DNA of 33,775 nt from Singulisphaera sp. (GCA_027451445.1 DAIDJG010000321.1:1-33775), one strand, 5' to 3'. Numbered from the stretch's first letter, positions 8,257 through 16,440 are shown. The notes: a model not told the origin generated them from the sequence alone. Translations and numbers: made by a program.

Positions 8257-8478
8257 TTATTTATTAATATTTAATAGTAGTATCATATTTATATTTTCAT
8301 CTCTTCGTTCGACGGCTCGAACGACGCGCTGGGGGTTCAGCTTATCGCGCTGGAAGTAACCGAACTCCTCACCAAGCTTGATCTTTGAGGTGAGCGCGAT
8401 CAGGAGGCCGGTCGCGTTGCGAGCCGCCGTCCACTGTGATTTGGTGTCAACCTTGTCGAACGACGGATTACCTGGCAT
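8257..8478 (-). CDS. Small hypothetical protein
   Basis: A possible 73-residue protein (MPGNPSFDKVDTKSQW at the start) that I do not recognise. Its first 55 residues have a normal soluble-protein composition with a predicted helix (ATGLLIALTSKIKLGEEF). The last 15 or so (NINMILLLNINK) fall in a sharply A+T-rich patch and look like read-through into non-coding DNA, so the true C-terminus may be lost. The ATG at 8478 has AGAGAG 6-8 bases upstream and was chosen over a start 13 codons earlier. It lies upstream of, and on the same strand as, the beta-propeller gene, with a gap of 92 bases. Confidence 0.4.
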   Translation of the reverse strand: MPGNPSFDKVDTKSQWTAARNATGLLIALTSKIKLGEEFGYFQRDKLNPQRVVRAVERRDENINMILLLNINK

Positions 8479-9133
8479 TTTGTTCTCTCTGGCCTGCGAC
8501 CGACGGTTCCCGGACAAACGGTAAGTTCATGCCAACTGCGCTCGCTCACGATTGCCCGAAACGCAATTCAAGCAGGGTGGAACGGCTCGATCAAGCCTCC
8601 ACAGGTTCTGCCTACTGTAGTCGCGACGGCGACGACGCCACGCGCGGATTGTCGGGATTGCCGGGCGGCGGCTTGAAGCGACGTGGTATCCACCGTGTCG
8701 TCAATCGCCGGGATCGGCTAGTAAGCCGACAATCTTCGATTGACGTGAAATTAACATATATAAACGTCTTTGTGCACCACGGGTGTGGATGAGGAACGGG
8801 AAACAGGAAGATGAGGATGAAGATGAGGATGAAGATGAAGAGAAAAACAGTCTTTTGTGATCCTCATCCTCATCTCCGTGCTCATCCAAATCTTACTCCT
8901 CGTTGCATGCGCTCTCCTCATCATGGGGAAACCATAGGCGCCGACCCGTCAATCGAAGATTGACGGCCCACTAGTTCATCGCGCAAGGCGGCAGGAATTG
9001 TATTGATTCCGGTTTTCCCGTGGCGGACACTCAACCCACGACCCCTGCCGCGACAGCCCGTGATGAGGGAGCGCGGCACCGAGGTCGCACTTGATCCCCA
9101 CGAAGACCCCCGTTCGAGGAAGGACACTGACAG
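8479..9133. other. 655-base intergenic region with a palindromic element
   Basis: No credible gene. It separates a minus-strand gene from a plus-strand gene and so should contain two divergent promoters, which I could not locate. Positions 8718-8974 form an inverted-repeat element. The right end (about 9110-9133) contains GAGGAAGGAC, the ribosome binding site of the protease gene. Confidence 0.5.
8718..8974. repeat. MITE-like element with hairpin ends
   Basis: A 257-base segment bounded by 28-base inverted repeats that match at 25 positions: CTAGTAAGCCGACAATCTTC at the left and, on the other strand, CTAGTGGGCCGTCAATCTTC at the right. Each end is itself a small hairpin (CGTCAATC, three-base loop, GATTGACG; the left copy is slightly degenerate). 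The interior has a GATGAG/GATGAA purine tract (about 8808-8840) facing a partial complement (TCCTCATCCTCATC, about 8861-8874), so the whole unit can fold into one long stem. It carries no gene. The ends differ from the other repeat families in this window. Confidence 0.65.
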
Positions 9134-9769
9134 ATGGCCTGGTTCACCCGCATCACGCGTTTTGGCGACGTCCATCTGGTCTACGGTCAGGAGGCGAACA
9201 TGTCGTGCGGGATCGCCAGCGTCATGATGTGCGTGTTCAAAATCAACAAGCTGAAACCCGGCGCGACCGCCATGACCGTCGAAAAGGATATCTGCCAGAA
9301 ATATGCGGATGCGTCAGGAACGCCGTACGCCCCCAACAAGAAGGGCACACTTCCCAAACATTTGGCCCACGTGCTCAATGAGTTTACCAGCGGCCATTGG
9401 CGATGGCATCATTTCCACCCGAACCACGTCCCTTCAGTATTGGTTCACAAGGTCGGCGTCGCTTCCGGTCTGGGCCCGACTGTCGACGTGAATCCCGTGA
9501 TCCTCGGCGTCGACTGGGAAACCCACGGCGCCCACTGGGTGGTTGTGGATACCGTCCGCGAGTTCCTCGGCACCAAGTACGCGACCGTCTGCGACCCCTG
9601 GGACAGTAATGTCCATATCCAGAAGATCCGTGAACACCACCCGTTCCACTACAATGCCAACGAGGGCGGCTTCAGCTTCGATTTCTGGGGCTCACACAAG
9701 GAATACACAAACTCGGCGAAAGGGCAGGTCAAAACCTGGGGAATGCTCTACCGCGACTCGGCCAAGTGA
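9134..9769 (+). CDS. Papain-like cysteine protease
   Basis: A 211-residue protein with the papain-fold catalytic set in order: a possible oxyanion Gln19, Cys25 in NMSCGIAS, His134 in HGAHWVVV and Asp154 in CDPWD. The layout and length match small bacterial C39/C70-like (AvrRpt2-type) proteases. There is no signal peptide and no ABC-transporter domain, so it is not a classical bacteriocin exporter. It could be a cytoplasmic protease, a toxin/effector, or exported by an unlinked route. The ATG at 9134 has a GAGGAAGG ribosome site about 10 bases upstream. The next gene starts 28 bases after its stop on the same strand, suggesting co-transcription with a small membrane-anchored protein. Substrate unknown. 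Confidence 0.75.
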   Translation: MAWFTRITRFGDVHLVYGQEANMSCGIASVMMCVFKINKLKPGATAMTVEKDICQKYADASGTPYAPNKKGTLPKHLAHVLNEFTSGHWRWHHFHPNHVPSVLVHKVGVASGLGPTVDVNPVILGVDWETHGAHWVVVDTVREFLGTKYATVCDPWDSNVHIQKIREHHPFHYNANEGGFSFDFWGSHKEYTNSAKGQVKTWGMLYRDSAK

Positions 9770-9797
9770 GCGCCGAGTCACGCCGACGAGGTAAGTC

Positions 9798-10193
9798 ATG
9801 CGAATCGCGCATCTCCAAATTCGGACGCTGATGGTCGTCGTGGCCGTGGTGGGGATCGTCTTCGGAGCCTGGCTCGAGGCAACGCGCCTTGCCAGGATTT
9901 CGGCCGCTCGTCGACGCGAGGCCGCTTCTTTCGGTGCCTCGGAAGCGCTGGGGCGGAAACTCGCTCAGCAACGTGTTCAAAGTGCGAAGGCACTCGTTCT
10001 CGCGGCGAACACTGCGGATCATCGCCACTCGGCGTTCATTGATGGGATGAAACGAGACGCGTCCCGGGCCGAGGAGCAGGCGGCGGAGTTTCAGCACAAC
10101 GCCGACTACTGGGGGATGATGCGAAAAAAGTACGAAGACGCGGCGCGTCAGCCGTGGCGCCCCGTTTCGCCGGATCCGTCGCCTCCGCGATGA
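9798..10193 (+). CDS. Small membrane-anchored protein, planctomycete type
   Basis: A 131-residue protein with one N-terminal transmembrane helix (IRTLMVVVAVVGIVFGAWLEA, residues 8-28). A basic segment and a charged helical stretch rich in Arg, Glu and Ala (about 30-120) follow, with a proline-rich end. The R-T-L-M-x-V-V-A-V-V-G motif opens many otherwise unrelated small planctomycete proteins. The C-terminal part probably faces the cytoplasm or periplasm as a coiled coil; nothing catalytic is visible. GAGG lies about 8 bases before the ATG. Its position 28 bases behind the cysteine protease suggests the two are expressed together, and it might be the protease's substrate, anchor or inhibitor; that is speculation. 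Confidence 0.72.
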   Translation: MRIAHLQIRTLMVVVAVVGIVFGAWLEATRLARISAARRREAASFGASEALGRKLAQQRVQSAKALVLAANTADHRHSAFIDGMKRDASRAEEQAAEFQHNADYWGMMRKKYEDAARQPWRPVSPDPSPPR

Positions 10194-10378
10194 AAACCGT
10201 CGCGACGACAAACGGCCACTCATGAATGTGAGCAACGGTCTGCCGCCTTGAGAGGAAGAAACTCCCGGCTACTTGTGAGCCTGGCGTTGCTCTGTAAGAT
10301 GGGCCCCAGTCGGGTATCCGTCCAAGCGGCCACTGTAGGAATTGGACGGGATCTTGTTTCGGGGCTGGAGAGTGAGTC

Positions 10379-11077
10379 ATGAAACGAATGGCAACCGTCG
10401 CGATCGTCATGCTCGGGTTGCTTTCCACGGCGAATCTCTTCGGCCAGCAGGCACCGCGCCCGTATGCCGAAGCGCGCAACTATTCGGTGTGGGACAAGGA
10501 AATCGCCGCGATCGAAGCGGCGGACCGCGAGAATCCGCCGCCCAAAGGAGGGATCATCTTCATCGGTTCCTCGACCATCAAGCGCTGGAAGACGCTCGCG
10601 GCGGACTTTCCGGGTCACAAGGTGATCAATCGCGGTTTTGGTGGCAGCGAGATCGTCGATTCCACACACTTCGCGGACCGGCTCATTTTTCCGCACGAGC
10701 CCAAGCAGATTTTCCTCCGCGCGGGGGGCAATGATCTCCATGCTGGGCGACTGCCGAGGGAAGTGGCGGAAGACTTCGTCGAGTTCGTCCGCGTGGTCCA
10801 CAGCCGGCTTCCGAAGACGGAAATCCTCTTCATTGGTCTCAACCCCGCACCTGCGCGTTGGAGTGAAGGGGACAAGAACCGCGAGTTGAATCGGCTCGTT
10901 CGCGAGACGGCCCTGAACCTGCCGCGCGTGGGTTATGTGGATGCCTGGGATATCAGCCTTGGTCCCGACGGGCAGGCTCGCCCCGAGCTGTTCGTTGCCG
11001 ACAGGCTCCACTTTTCGGCGGAAGGCTACAAGCTGCTGGTGGAACGCGTTCGCCCGTTCCTGGCGCCGGCGCCGTAG
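10379..11077 (+). CDS. Secreted SGNH/GDSL-family hydrolase
   Basis: A 232-residue esterase/acetylhydrolase-type protein. A signal peptide covers roughly residues 1-23 (hydrophobic VAIVMLGLLSTANLF, then GQQ). The SGNH blocks are all present: block I IFIGSSTIKRW with the nucleophile at Ser65 (or Ser64), block II Gly in NRGFGGS (about 88), block III Asn118 in GGNDL and block V Asp208/His211 in DRLHFSAEGY. The GSS in place of GDS is normal for the branch related to platelet-activating-factor acetylhydrolase. The likely role is removing acyl groups from lipids or polysaccharides outside the cytoplasm. The ATG has GGAG about 8 bases upstream. It is transcribed alone, 185 bases after the preceding gene. 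Confidence 0.88.
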   Translation: MKRMATVAIVMLGLLSTANLFGQQAPRPYAEARNYSVWDKEIAAIEAADRENPPPKGGIIFIGSSTIKRWKTLAADFPGHKVINRGFGGSEIVDSTHFADRLIFPHEPKQIFLRAGGNDLHAGRLPREVAEDFVEFVRVVHSRLPKTEILFIGLNPAPARWSEGDKNRELNRLVRETALNLPRVGYVDAWDISLGPDGQARPELFVADRLHFSAEGYKLLVERVRPFLAPAP

Positions 11078-11128
11078 GGCGGAGAAGCGGTCAACAGGAT
11101 TGGCGATTATTTATTTATAAATGTGATA

Positions 11129-11770
11129 TCAAAGAACGTGCTTTCGCGGAGCGAAAGCCGACTCTCGCTGCAATTCGGTGAGCATGGCCTCGCGGACGAC
11201 GTGCACACCGTCTGCGTTGTACCGATCAAGCCAGCGCGGTTCCGCCCAGCCGGTGAGAATTCGGCGTCGAGTGTCGGGGTCGTCGGGGAAGCTCGCAAGG
11301 ACGACGGAGCGAAGCTCGGCCAGCAGTGCGGCGAAGCCTGCGGCGGCAGGCCCGATCGCTTCGGCGGCGCGGTCGCGCAGAGAGGCGGCCAGGGCGGGAC
11401 TGGCGCCCGAGGTCGAGACGGTCACGAGCAAGGGTCCTTCACGCCAGAGCGCGGGGATGGTGAAGTCGCCGTCCAACGGGTCACTCGCCGAGCTGACCCA
11501 GACGCCCGCCGCGCGGGCATCGCGCACCACGTTGCGATTCACGTCCGTCGTCGCGGCGGCGAAGGCCAGGCTCACGCCTTGAAGATGCTCCACGCGGTAG
11601 GGCTCGGTCCGCACCTCGACGCCTCCGAGGGGGTGACCATTCGGGTCGACGCCAATGACGCGCGCACCTGCCGCGAGCAGCCCTTCGGCTTTCCTGCGCC
11701 CGACGGCGCCCAGACCGACGACGAGGGCCGTTCGGCCTCGTAAGTCGAGCTCGATGGGATAGCCGGGCAT
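11129..11770 (-). CDS. Precorrin-2 dehydrogenase (siroheme synthase N-terminal type)
   Basis: A 213-residue protein that should oxidise precorrin-2 to sirohydrochlorin with NAD+, and possibly insert iron, in siroheme or cobalamin synthesis. The Rossmann motif is clear (VVGLGAVGRRK, 18-27). The region around Asp97 (SSASDPLDGDFTIPALW) matches the catalytic Asp of CysG/Met8p, and STSGASPALA (120-129) matches the following conserved serine loop. It has the dehydrogenase domain but not the C-terminal uroporphyrinogen methyltransferase domain of CysG, so it is the single-domain SirC/YlnF type. The ATG has AGG 8 bases upstream. It is last in a three-gene minus-strand set with 40 bases to the GNAT gene. 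Its neighbours have no obvious tetrapyrrole role. Confidence 0.9.
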   Translation of the reverse strand: MPGYPIELDLRGRTALVVGLGAVGRRKAEGLLAAGARVIGVDPNGHPLGGVEVRTEPYRVEHLQGVSLAFAAATTDVNRNVVRDARAAGVWVSSASDPLDGDFTIPALWREGPLLVTVSTSGASPALAASLRDRAAEAIGPAAAGFAALLAELRSVVLASFPDDPDTRRRILTGWAEPRWLDRYNADGVHVVREAMLTELQRESAFAPRKHVL

Positions 11771-11810
11771 AGGGATGACCTGTTAGGCCACGCCGAGGCG
11801 GGACGGCACT

Positions 11811-12773
11811 TTACGACGGTTCGGACCGCTCGCCCTCTTCGGCGATCCCGACGGGCTGTTTCCGGGTCTTCGACCGCGGGGGCCAGCGCAGGATCGTTTC
11901 GGTCACCCTGGGGAAAAGACCCAGCGATTCGGCCAGCGCGTTCGACGCCTCGTTGTCGGCTGATGCGGACCAGAGTGGTGCCTTGCCGCGGACGTGACGA
12001 ACGTGGTCGAGGAGGGCGAAGCTGGCGGCTCGGCCCAGGCCGAGTAGGCGGTATCGAGGTACGGTATAGACGGCGAGGGCGTCGGAACGCGAGGTTGCCT
12101 CGAAGATCCAGGCGAGCGCCGCGAAGCCGTCACCATGGGGAATCCCAAAGGCTGCGCCCTGGGTCACGAGCGTGTCGAAGGTTCGCCAACCCCGCAAGGC
12201 CCAGGAAGGCGCCGTCGCGGTAAATGCGGCGGCGTCTTGAAGCGTGAGCCGGCGCGCGACGAGCGTGGGCGGCCTGGGCGGGGCGTACTCGAGCGGAGCG
12301 TAACTTCGGGTCACGACGGTGCCGACGTCGTACTCACCCACGATCGCTGTGATCTCCGTCCGCCACTGGGGCGGTGCCAGGAGCGCGATGGGCGACGACA
12401 GACCGGCCAGCCAGCCTACCGCCGGTCTGGGGTCCCCTGCCCCAAAGGCCTCGATCTGCCCGTCCCCCTCGCGCAAGAGCAGGACGCTCCGAGGCGAGAA
12501 CGGGTCATTTCCCCAGAGGCCGGGCAGCCGTTGCCGGGAAGCGTGCGGCAACGCAAGAAGCCCCGTCGGGTCCGTATCCAGCAGACTTTCGACTTGCCGT
12601 GAAGCGAGCGGATTCGCAAGGTTCAACGGAATCATCCCAGCGCGTCGGAACATGAGGTTTGCCTTTTCTCGTTCGATCCAAGGCCCAAAGCGCCGGCGGT
12701 AGGATTCCCGGACCAACGGTACCGCGCTCGCTTCTCGTAACATCTTACGATCAAGAGTCTCGAAGCGGTTCAT
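11811..12773 (-). CDS. GNAT-family acetyltransferase
   Basis: A protein of about 320 residues whose C-terminal third carries GNAT features: a strand AVYTVPRYRLLGLGRAASFALLDHV containing the acetyl-CoA loop R-x-L-G-L-G-R, then a helix and the strand/helix pair SASADNEASNALAESLGL typical of the distal GNAT half. The N-terminal two thirds form a second, more divergent domain, so it may be a tandem GNAT. The open frame extends much further upstream, but that part only mirrors the epimerase gene in another frame. Two starts are reasonable: ATG at 12773 (used here, GGGA just upstream) and GTG at 12812 (GAGG about 10 bases upstream). The gene begins about 50 bases after the epimerase stop. Substrate unknown. 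Confidence 0.78.
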   Translation of the reverse strand: MNRFETLDRKMLREASAVPLVRESYRRRFGPWIEREKANLMFRRAGMIPLNLANPLASRQVESLLDTDPTGLLALPHASRQRLPGLWGNDPFSPRSVLLLREGDGQIEAFGAGDPRPAVGWLAGLSSPIALLAPPQWRTEITAIVGEYDVGTVVTRSYAPLEYAPPRPPTLVARRLTLQDAAAFTATAPSWALRGWRTFDTLVTQGAAFGIPHGDGFAALAWIFEATSRSDALAVYTVPRYRLLGLGRAASFALLDHVRHVRGKAPLWSASADNEASNALAESLGLFPRVTETILRWPPRSKTRKQPVGIAEEGERSEPS

Positions 12774-12825
12774 TCTTTTCCCGCACAGCTCATGCCAGTC
12801 GGGCGCCTTCACGCATTCTTTGACC

Positions 12826-13806
12826 TCACGATCCTGTCGTGCGAGCGCCTCGAACCAGCACGTCGCGCCAGTAGCTGAGCATGTCCGCGAGGGTTTGGTC
12901 CATCGACACGACCGGCTGCCAGCCGGTCGCGCTCCGGAGCTTGTTCGCGTCGGCGACGAGCAGCGGCTGATCGACCGGGCGGACTCGGGCCGGGTCGACG
13001 TGGACATCAACCGGCACACGGGCCACCCTGCGCAAGGTTTCCAGGGCGTCGGCGATGCGCGTCCCCTGGCCCGTGCCGAGGTTGTAAACCTCGCCCGGCG
13101 CTCCCTTTTCGGCCAGCAGCCGATAGCCACGGACGACGTCGCGGACGTCCGTGAAGTCGCGGACGACATCGAGGTTCCCCACCTCGACCCGAGGTGCGCG
13201 GCCGAGCTCGACCTCCGCGACCTGCCGGGCCAGGCCGCTCAGCACGTAGTTCGGGGTTTGGCGCGGTCCGGCATGGTTGAAGGGGCGGGCGATAACGACA
13301 TCAGTCCCGTGAGCCAGGTAATTCTGGATGCCAAGGAGGTCGGCCGCCGCTTTGCTCGCGGCGTAAGGGTTGTTCGGACGCAAGGGGCAGTCCTCGCGCA
13401 CGGGGATGTGCTCGGGCGCGGGGTTGCCGTAGCAGACCCCGGAGCCGACGAGAATCACGCGCGACTTCACGCCGCTCGTCTTGAGCGCTTCGAGCAGGTT
13501 CAAGGTCCCGCCGAGGTTCAAGGCCCAGGTCCCTCGAGGGTCCGACACGCTCGCCTGCGGGTTCGCCTGTGCCGCCAGGTGGTAGATCACCTCCGGCTGT
13601 TTCCTTGCGAGCAGAGCCGCAAGGTCCGTCTCGGCCACCTCCGTCAGGTCGCAGCGCTCGAGCCGCACCTGCCGTGCGACCTGCGCACTGCCGTCTCGCC
13701 AACTCCCCGACACCGAAAGCCCGACGACCAGGTCGCCCGCTGCGAGCAAGTGTTCGGCCAGGTGCCCGCCGACAAATCCCGAGACCCCCGTCACGAGTGC
13801 CCGCAT
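12826..13806 (-). CDS. NAD-dependent epimerase/dehydratase, GDP-6-deoxymannose reductase-like
   Basis: A 326-residue extended short-chain dehydrogenase acting on a nucleotide sugar. GVSGFVG (7-13) binds NAD(P); Tyr148 and Lys152 in NPYAASK are catalytic, with Ser122 in VGSGVCYG as the third member. The segment RPFNHAGPRQTPNYV is characteristic of the GDP-mannose dehydratase / RmD reductase branch, so conversion of GDP-4-keto-6-deoxymannose to a GDP-deoxysugar is a fair guess. Epimerases of this fold are hard to assign by eye. A GGGAGAGG site precedes the ATG. It is first in the minus-strand set with the GNAT acetyltransferase gene, a pairing common in surface-glycan modification. Confidence 0.85.
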   Translation of the reverse strand: MRALVTGVSGFVGGHLAEHLLAAGDLVVGLSVSGSWRDGSAQVARQVRLERCDLTEVAETDLAALLARKQPEVIYHLAAQANPQASVSDPRGTWALNLGGTLNLLEALKTSGVKSRVILVGSGVCYGNPAPEHIPVREDCPLRPNNPYAASKAAADLLGIQNYLAHGTDVVIARPFNHAGPRQTPNYVLSGLARQVAEVELGRAPRVEVGNLDVVRDFTDVRDVVRGYRLLAEKGAPGEVYNLGTGQGTRIADALETLRRVARVPVDVHVDPARVRPVDQPLLVADANKLRSATGWQPVVSMDQTLADMLSYWRDVLVRGARTTGS

Positions 13807-14414
13807 CCGTTGCCTCTCCCGGGTTGAGAGCCTGTCCTCGCGGCATTACGATCGCCAGGAACTCGCCGCGAGGCTCTATCCTTCGTGGGGCTGACCCGAC
13901 ATGGGTTGCCGCTCCACTGTGCTCGAGCGCCTCACGGTTGCCTGGCGTACGCAATTTGGGAGGGCGAGGCTCCGTCCGAGCCAGCTTTGTTCGGAGGACG
14001 AGTCTTCGAGTCCTACGAACATCGCGTGTGACGGGCCTTCCCGCGTGGCGGCTCGCAATGATCCACCGACTCGAAGACTCGCCGATGGATCAAGGCTGGC
14101 TCGGACGGAGCCTCGCCCTCCCGGCTGTGCGTAACCCAACGGTGAGGCGCTCTAGCAGGCAACCCATTTAACCCCGTCGCGAGTCACTCCGCCAACCCCA
14201 ACTCGGTGCTGCCAGGATATGCCGACCCGACCCCCCGCCGGAAAAAAGGACCACCGCGCGAGCAAGTTTCCATTTGACAGGAACCCTCCTGATTGACCAT
14301 CTTAGTACAAACGACTCATTTTTCCTGGATTACCGATCTTCCTAATTTCCAGAGCGCGCACATTTGCGCCGGTCGGTCGGGAGATAAGCCCGGCGTCCAC
14401 GGGAGGTTCGACTT
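13807..14414. other. 608-base divergent intergenic region
   Basis: Lies between the divergently transcribed epimerase and Vgb-like genes. It holds the MITE-like element at 13925-14152. Downstream of it, TTGACA at 14274-14279 could be a -35 box for the Vgb-like gene, but there is no good -10 at the right distance and I do not claim a promoter. Otherwise nothing was recognised. Confidence 0.45.
13925..14152. mobile_element. MITE-like element, family A copy 2
   Basis: A 228-base element with long inverted repeats of about 60 bases. The left arm starts GAGCGCCTCACGGTTG; the right arm on the other strand starts GAGCGCCTCACCGTTGGG. Both continue into an identical stretch containing GGGAGGGCGAGGCTCCGTCC. 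TA follows the right end, while the left neighbour is TC. The outer 20 or so bases are the same as the ends of the element at 5546-5822, while the interiors differ. Inside is another short inverted pair (CGAGTCTTCGAGTC and GACTCGAAGACTCG). No transposase is present, so movement would need one supplied in trans. Confidence 0.8.
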
Positions 14415-16295
14415 ATGCGGCAAAGGCGAATGGGGTTCCGACGGGATCAGGGCCGCCCCTCGAGCCAGTCGGCGCGATCCTCGGGGCGAAAGTTCGGGGT
14501 CGAGCGTCTGGAAGAGCGTGCGCTCTTGGCGGGGGTGACGGAATACCCAATCCCGACGCCGACAAGTCAGCCGTTCGGTATTGTGTCGGGGACAGACGGA
14601 AACCTCTGGTTTACCGAGCAGGCAGCGAACAAGATCGGCAAGAGCACGCCGTCGGGGGTGATTTCCGAGTTCCCGGTCACCACGACATCGGCGCTTCCCA
14701 CCGAGATCGCCAACGGGCCGACGGGAACCAACAAGCTCTGGTTCACCGAAAACGGCGTCGGGAAGATCGCGGAGATCGACACGACGACCAACGCGATTAC
14801 CGAGTTCCCGATCCCGGCAGGCACAGGGATGAACCCGGGAACGCCCGCCCCGTTCGGGATCACAACGGGGCCCGACGGCAACATCTGGTTCACGGATGCA
14901 AACCCGAACAACGAGCAGATCGGTGAATACAACATCGGGACCGGGACGTTTACGGAGTTTCCGCTGCCTCTGCCGACCGGCGATGGCCTGACCGAGATCA
15001 CGAACGGATCGGACGGGAACCTGTGGTTCGTTGAGAGCACCGGGAACCGGATCGGTAAGATCAACCCGGGCACGGGTCAGATCACCGAATTCGTGATCCC
15101 CACGCTGAATTCGATGCCGTTCGGCATCACAACGGGACCGGACGGAAACCTCTGGTTCACCGAGCAGGCAGGGAACAAGATCGGCCAGCTCAACCCAACG
15201 AGCGGCTTGTTCACGGAGTTCCCGCTTCCCACCGCGAGCAGTGTTCCTCGAGGCATCACCGCGGGATCCGACGGCAACATCTGGTTCACCGAACAGGGCA
15301 CGGGCCGGATCGGTCGGCTGACGGTTGCGAGCCAGGGAATCACCGAGTTCGGCATCCCCACGGCCAACAGCGGTCCGAACGGGATCACGACCGGCCCTGA
15401 CAAGGCCCTGTGGTTCACGGAGCAGAGCGTCGATCAGATCGGCCGCCTCGACCCGTCACAGATCATCTCGGGGACGGGTACGACGGTTACCCCGAGTGCA
15501 TCGGTGGCGTTCACGGGCGTGGTCGCCTCGTTCACAACGTCGCTTCTGAACGCCCAGGCGAGCGACTTCTCCGCAACGATTGACTGGGGCGACGGCACCA
15601 CGAGCCCGGCTACCGCCATCGTGCCGGCCAGCACGGGCGTCGGCTTCGACGTCGCGGGAATGCATACCTACTCGGCTGCCGGCACGTTTACGATCACCGT
15701 AGCGATCACCGATACGGTGGGCGACATGGGCAGCGCGACCAGCACGGCAATGGTGAGCTCGACGCCCCCGCCGCCGATCAATGGGCCGGTCCCCATGGGC
15801 ATCGGCGTCGAGCGGTTCGGGGTGCATCGCCAGCCCACGCAGATCGTGGTCTTCTTCAACAGTGCGCTCGACCCGACGCCGGCCGACAACGCCTTGAACT
15901 ACACGGTGATCGCGCTGGGCCCGACCAACACTTTGGACACGCCCAATCAGATCGCCGCAGGCCACGCGAACAACCAGTACCTCCATGTCCTGACGGCCGT
16001 CTACAACCCAAACAACTTCAGCGTGACGCTCACACTCTACGAGCATCCGAACTTCCGTGACCTGATGGAGCTCATCGTCAACGGCCAGCCGCCGCACGAC
16101 ACCGCGAACGGTCTCACGCCCAGCGGCCTGACCAGCCCGACCGGTGTCTTCCTCAATGGCAACACCATCACGGGCACCGACTTCGTCACCTTCTTCCGGG
16201 GCGTCGTCCTGCCACCACCCGCGACGCCCGCCCACACGGTCCACCACCCCAGGCCTGTGGTGCATGTGCACAAGTTCGCGCACCATCATAGGTGA
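14415..16295 (+). CDS. Secreted Vgb-like beta-propeller protein with PKD domain
   Basis: A 626-residue protein. The basic N-terminus ends in VERLEERALLAG (29-40), the LEPR/LEER-type leader that planctomycetes place on large surface or exported proteins. Residues 41 to about 355 are repeats of ITTGPDGNLWFTEQ-GNKIG-type strands, as in the propeller of virginiamycin B lyase (Vgb). A PKD-like domain follows (about 370-455; IDWGDGTTSPA, HTYSAAGTFTI), then an Ig-like domain (about 460-600) and a His-rich tail (HTVHHPRPVVHVHKFAHHHR). The lyase reaction is not implied; most planctomycete proteins with this propeller are structural or binding proteins. The start ATG has GGGAGG within 15 bases. The His tail could bind metal. 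It is a single gene. Confidence 0.82.
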   Translation: MRQRRMGFRRDQGRPSSQSARSSGRKFGVERLEERALLAGVTEYPIPTPTSQPFGIVSGTDGNLWFTEQAANKIGKSTPSGVISEFPVTTTSALPTEIANGPTGTNKLWFTENGVGKIAEIDTTTNAITEFPIPAGTGMNPGTPAPFGITTGPDGNIWFTDANPNNEQIGEYNIGTGTFTEFPLPLPTGDGLTEITNGSDGNLWFVESTGNRIGKINPGTGQITEFVIPTLNSMPFGITTGPDGNLWFTEQAGNKIGQLNPTSGLFTEFPLPTASSVPRGITAGSDGNIWFTEQGTGRIGRLTVASQGITEFGIPTANSGPNGITTGPDKALWFTEQSVDQIGRLDPSQIISGTGTTVTPSASVAFTGVVASFTTSLLNAQASDFSATIDWGDGTTSPATAIVPASTGVGFDVAGMHTYSAAGTFTITVAITDTVGDMGSATSTAMVSSTPPPPINGPVPMGIGVERFGVHRQPTQIVVFFNSALDPTPADNALNYTVIALGPTNTLDTPNQIAAGHANNQYLHVLTAVYNPNNFSVTLTLYEHPNFRDLMELIVNGQPPHDTANGLTPSGLTSPTGVFLNGNTITGTDFVTFFRGVVLPPPATPAHTVHHPRPVVHVHKFAHHHR

Positions 16296-16359
16296 TGATA
16301 AATGGAAGATTGATATAGGAATTAAGCAGTTGATGTTTTGGTGCGCCTCACACGGGAAT

Positions 16360-16391
16360 CCTCGTTCCCACGCTCCTGCGTGGGAACGAGG
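16360..16391. repeat. REP-like palindrome / possible bidirectional terminator
   Basis: A perfect 14-base stem (CCTCGTTCCCACGC pairing with GCGTGGGAACGAGG) closed by a 4-base TCCT loop, between two convergent genes. The CGTTCCCACGC-CCTGCGTGGGAACG sequence is one I recall as a widely scattered intergenic repeat in many bacterial genomes. Without a T-run it is not a classic terminator, but its position suits transcript-end protection for both genes. Confidence 0.7.
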
Positions 16392-16440
16392 GCATGCTGT
16401 TCGCGGCGGCGTGGTGATCCCAACTGCGTAACTCCTACTT

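Noticed and set aside
8701-8889. Small minus-strand frame with a run of serines
   Set aside because: The serine run is just the GATGAG/GATGAA repeat of the palindromic element read in one frame.
12774-13169. N-terminal extension of the GNAT protein by about 130 residues
   Set aside because: That stretch lies inside the epimerase gene in a different frame and is Ser/Arg-rich shadow sequence.
14274-14310. TTGACA-based promoter for the Vgb-like gene
   Set aside because: No acceptable -10 hexamer at 16-18 bases.
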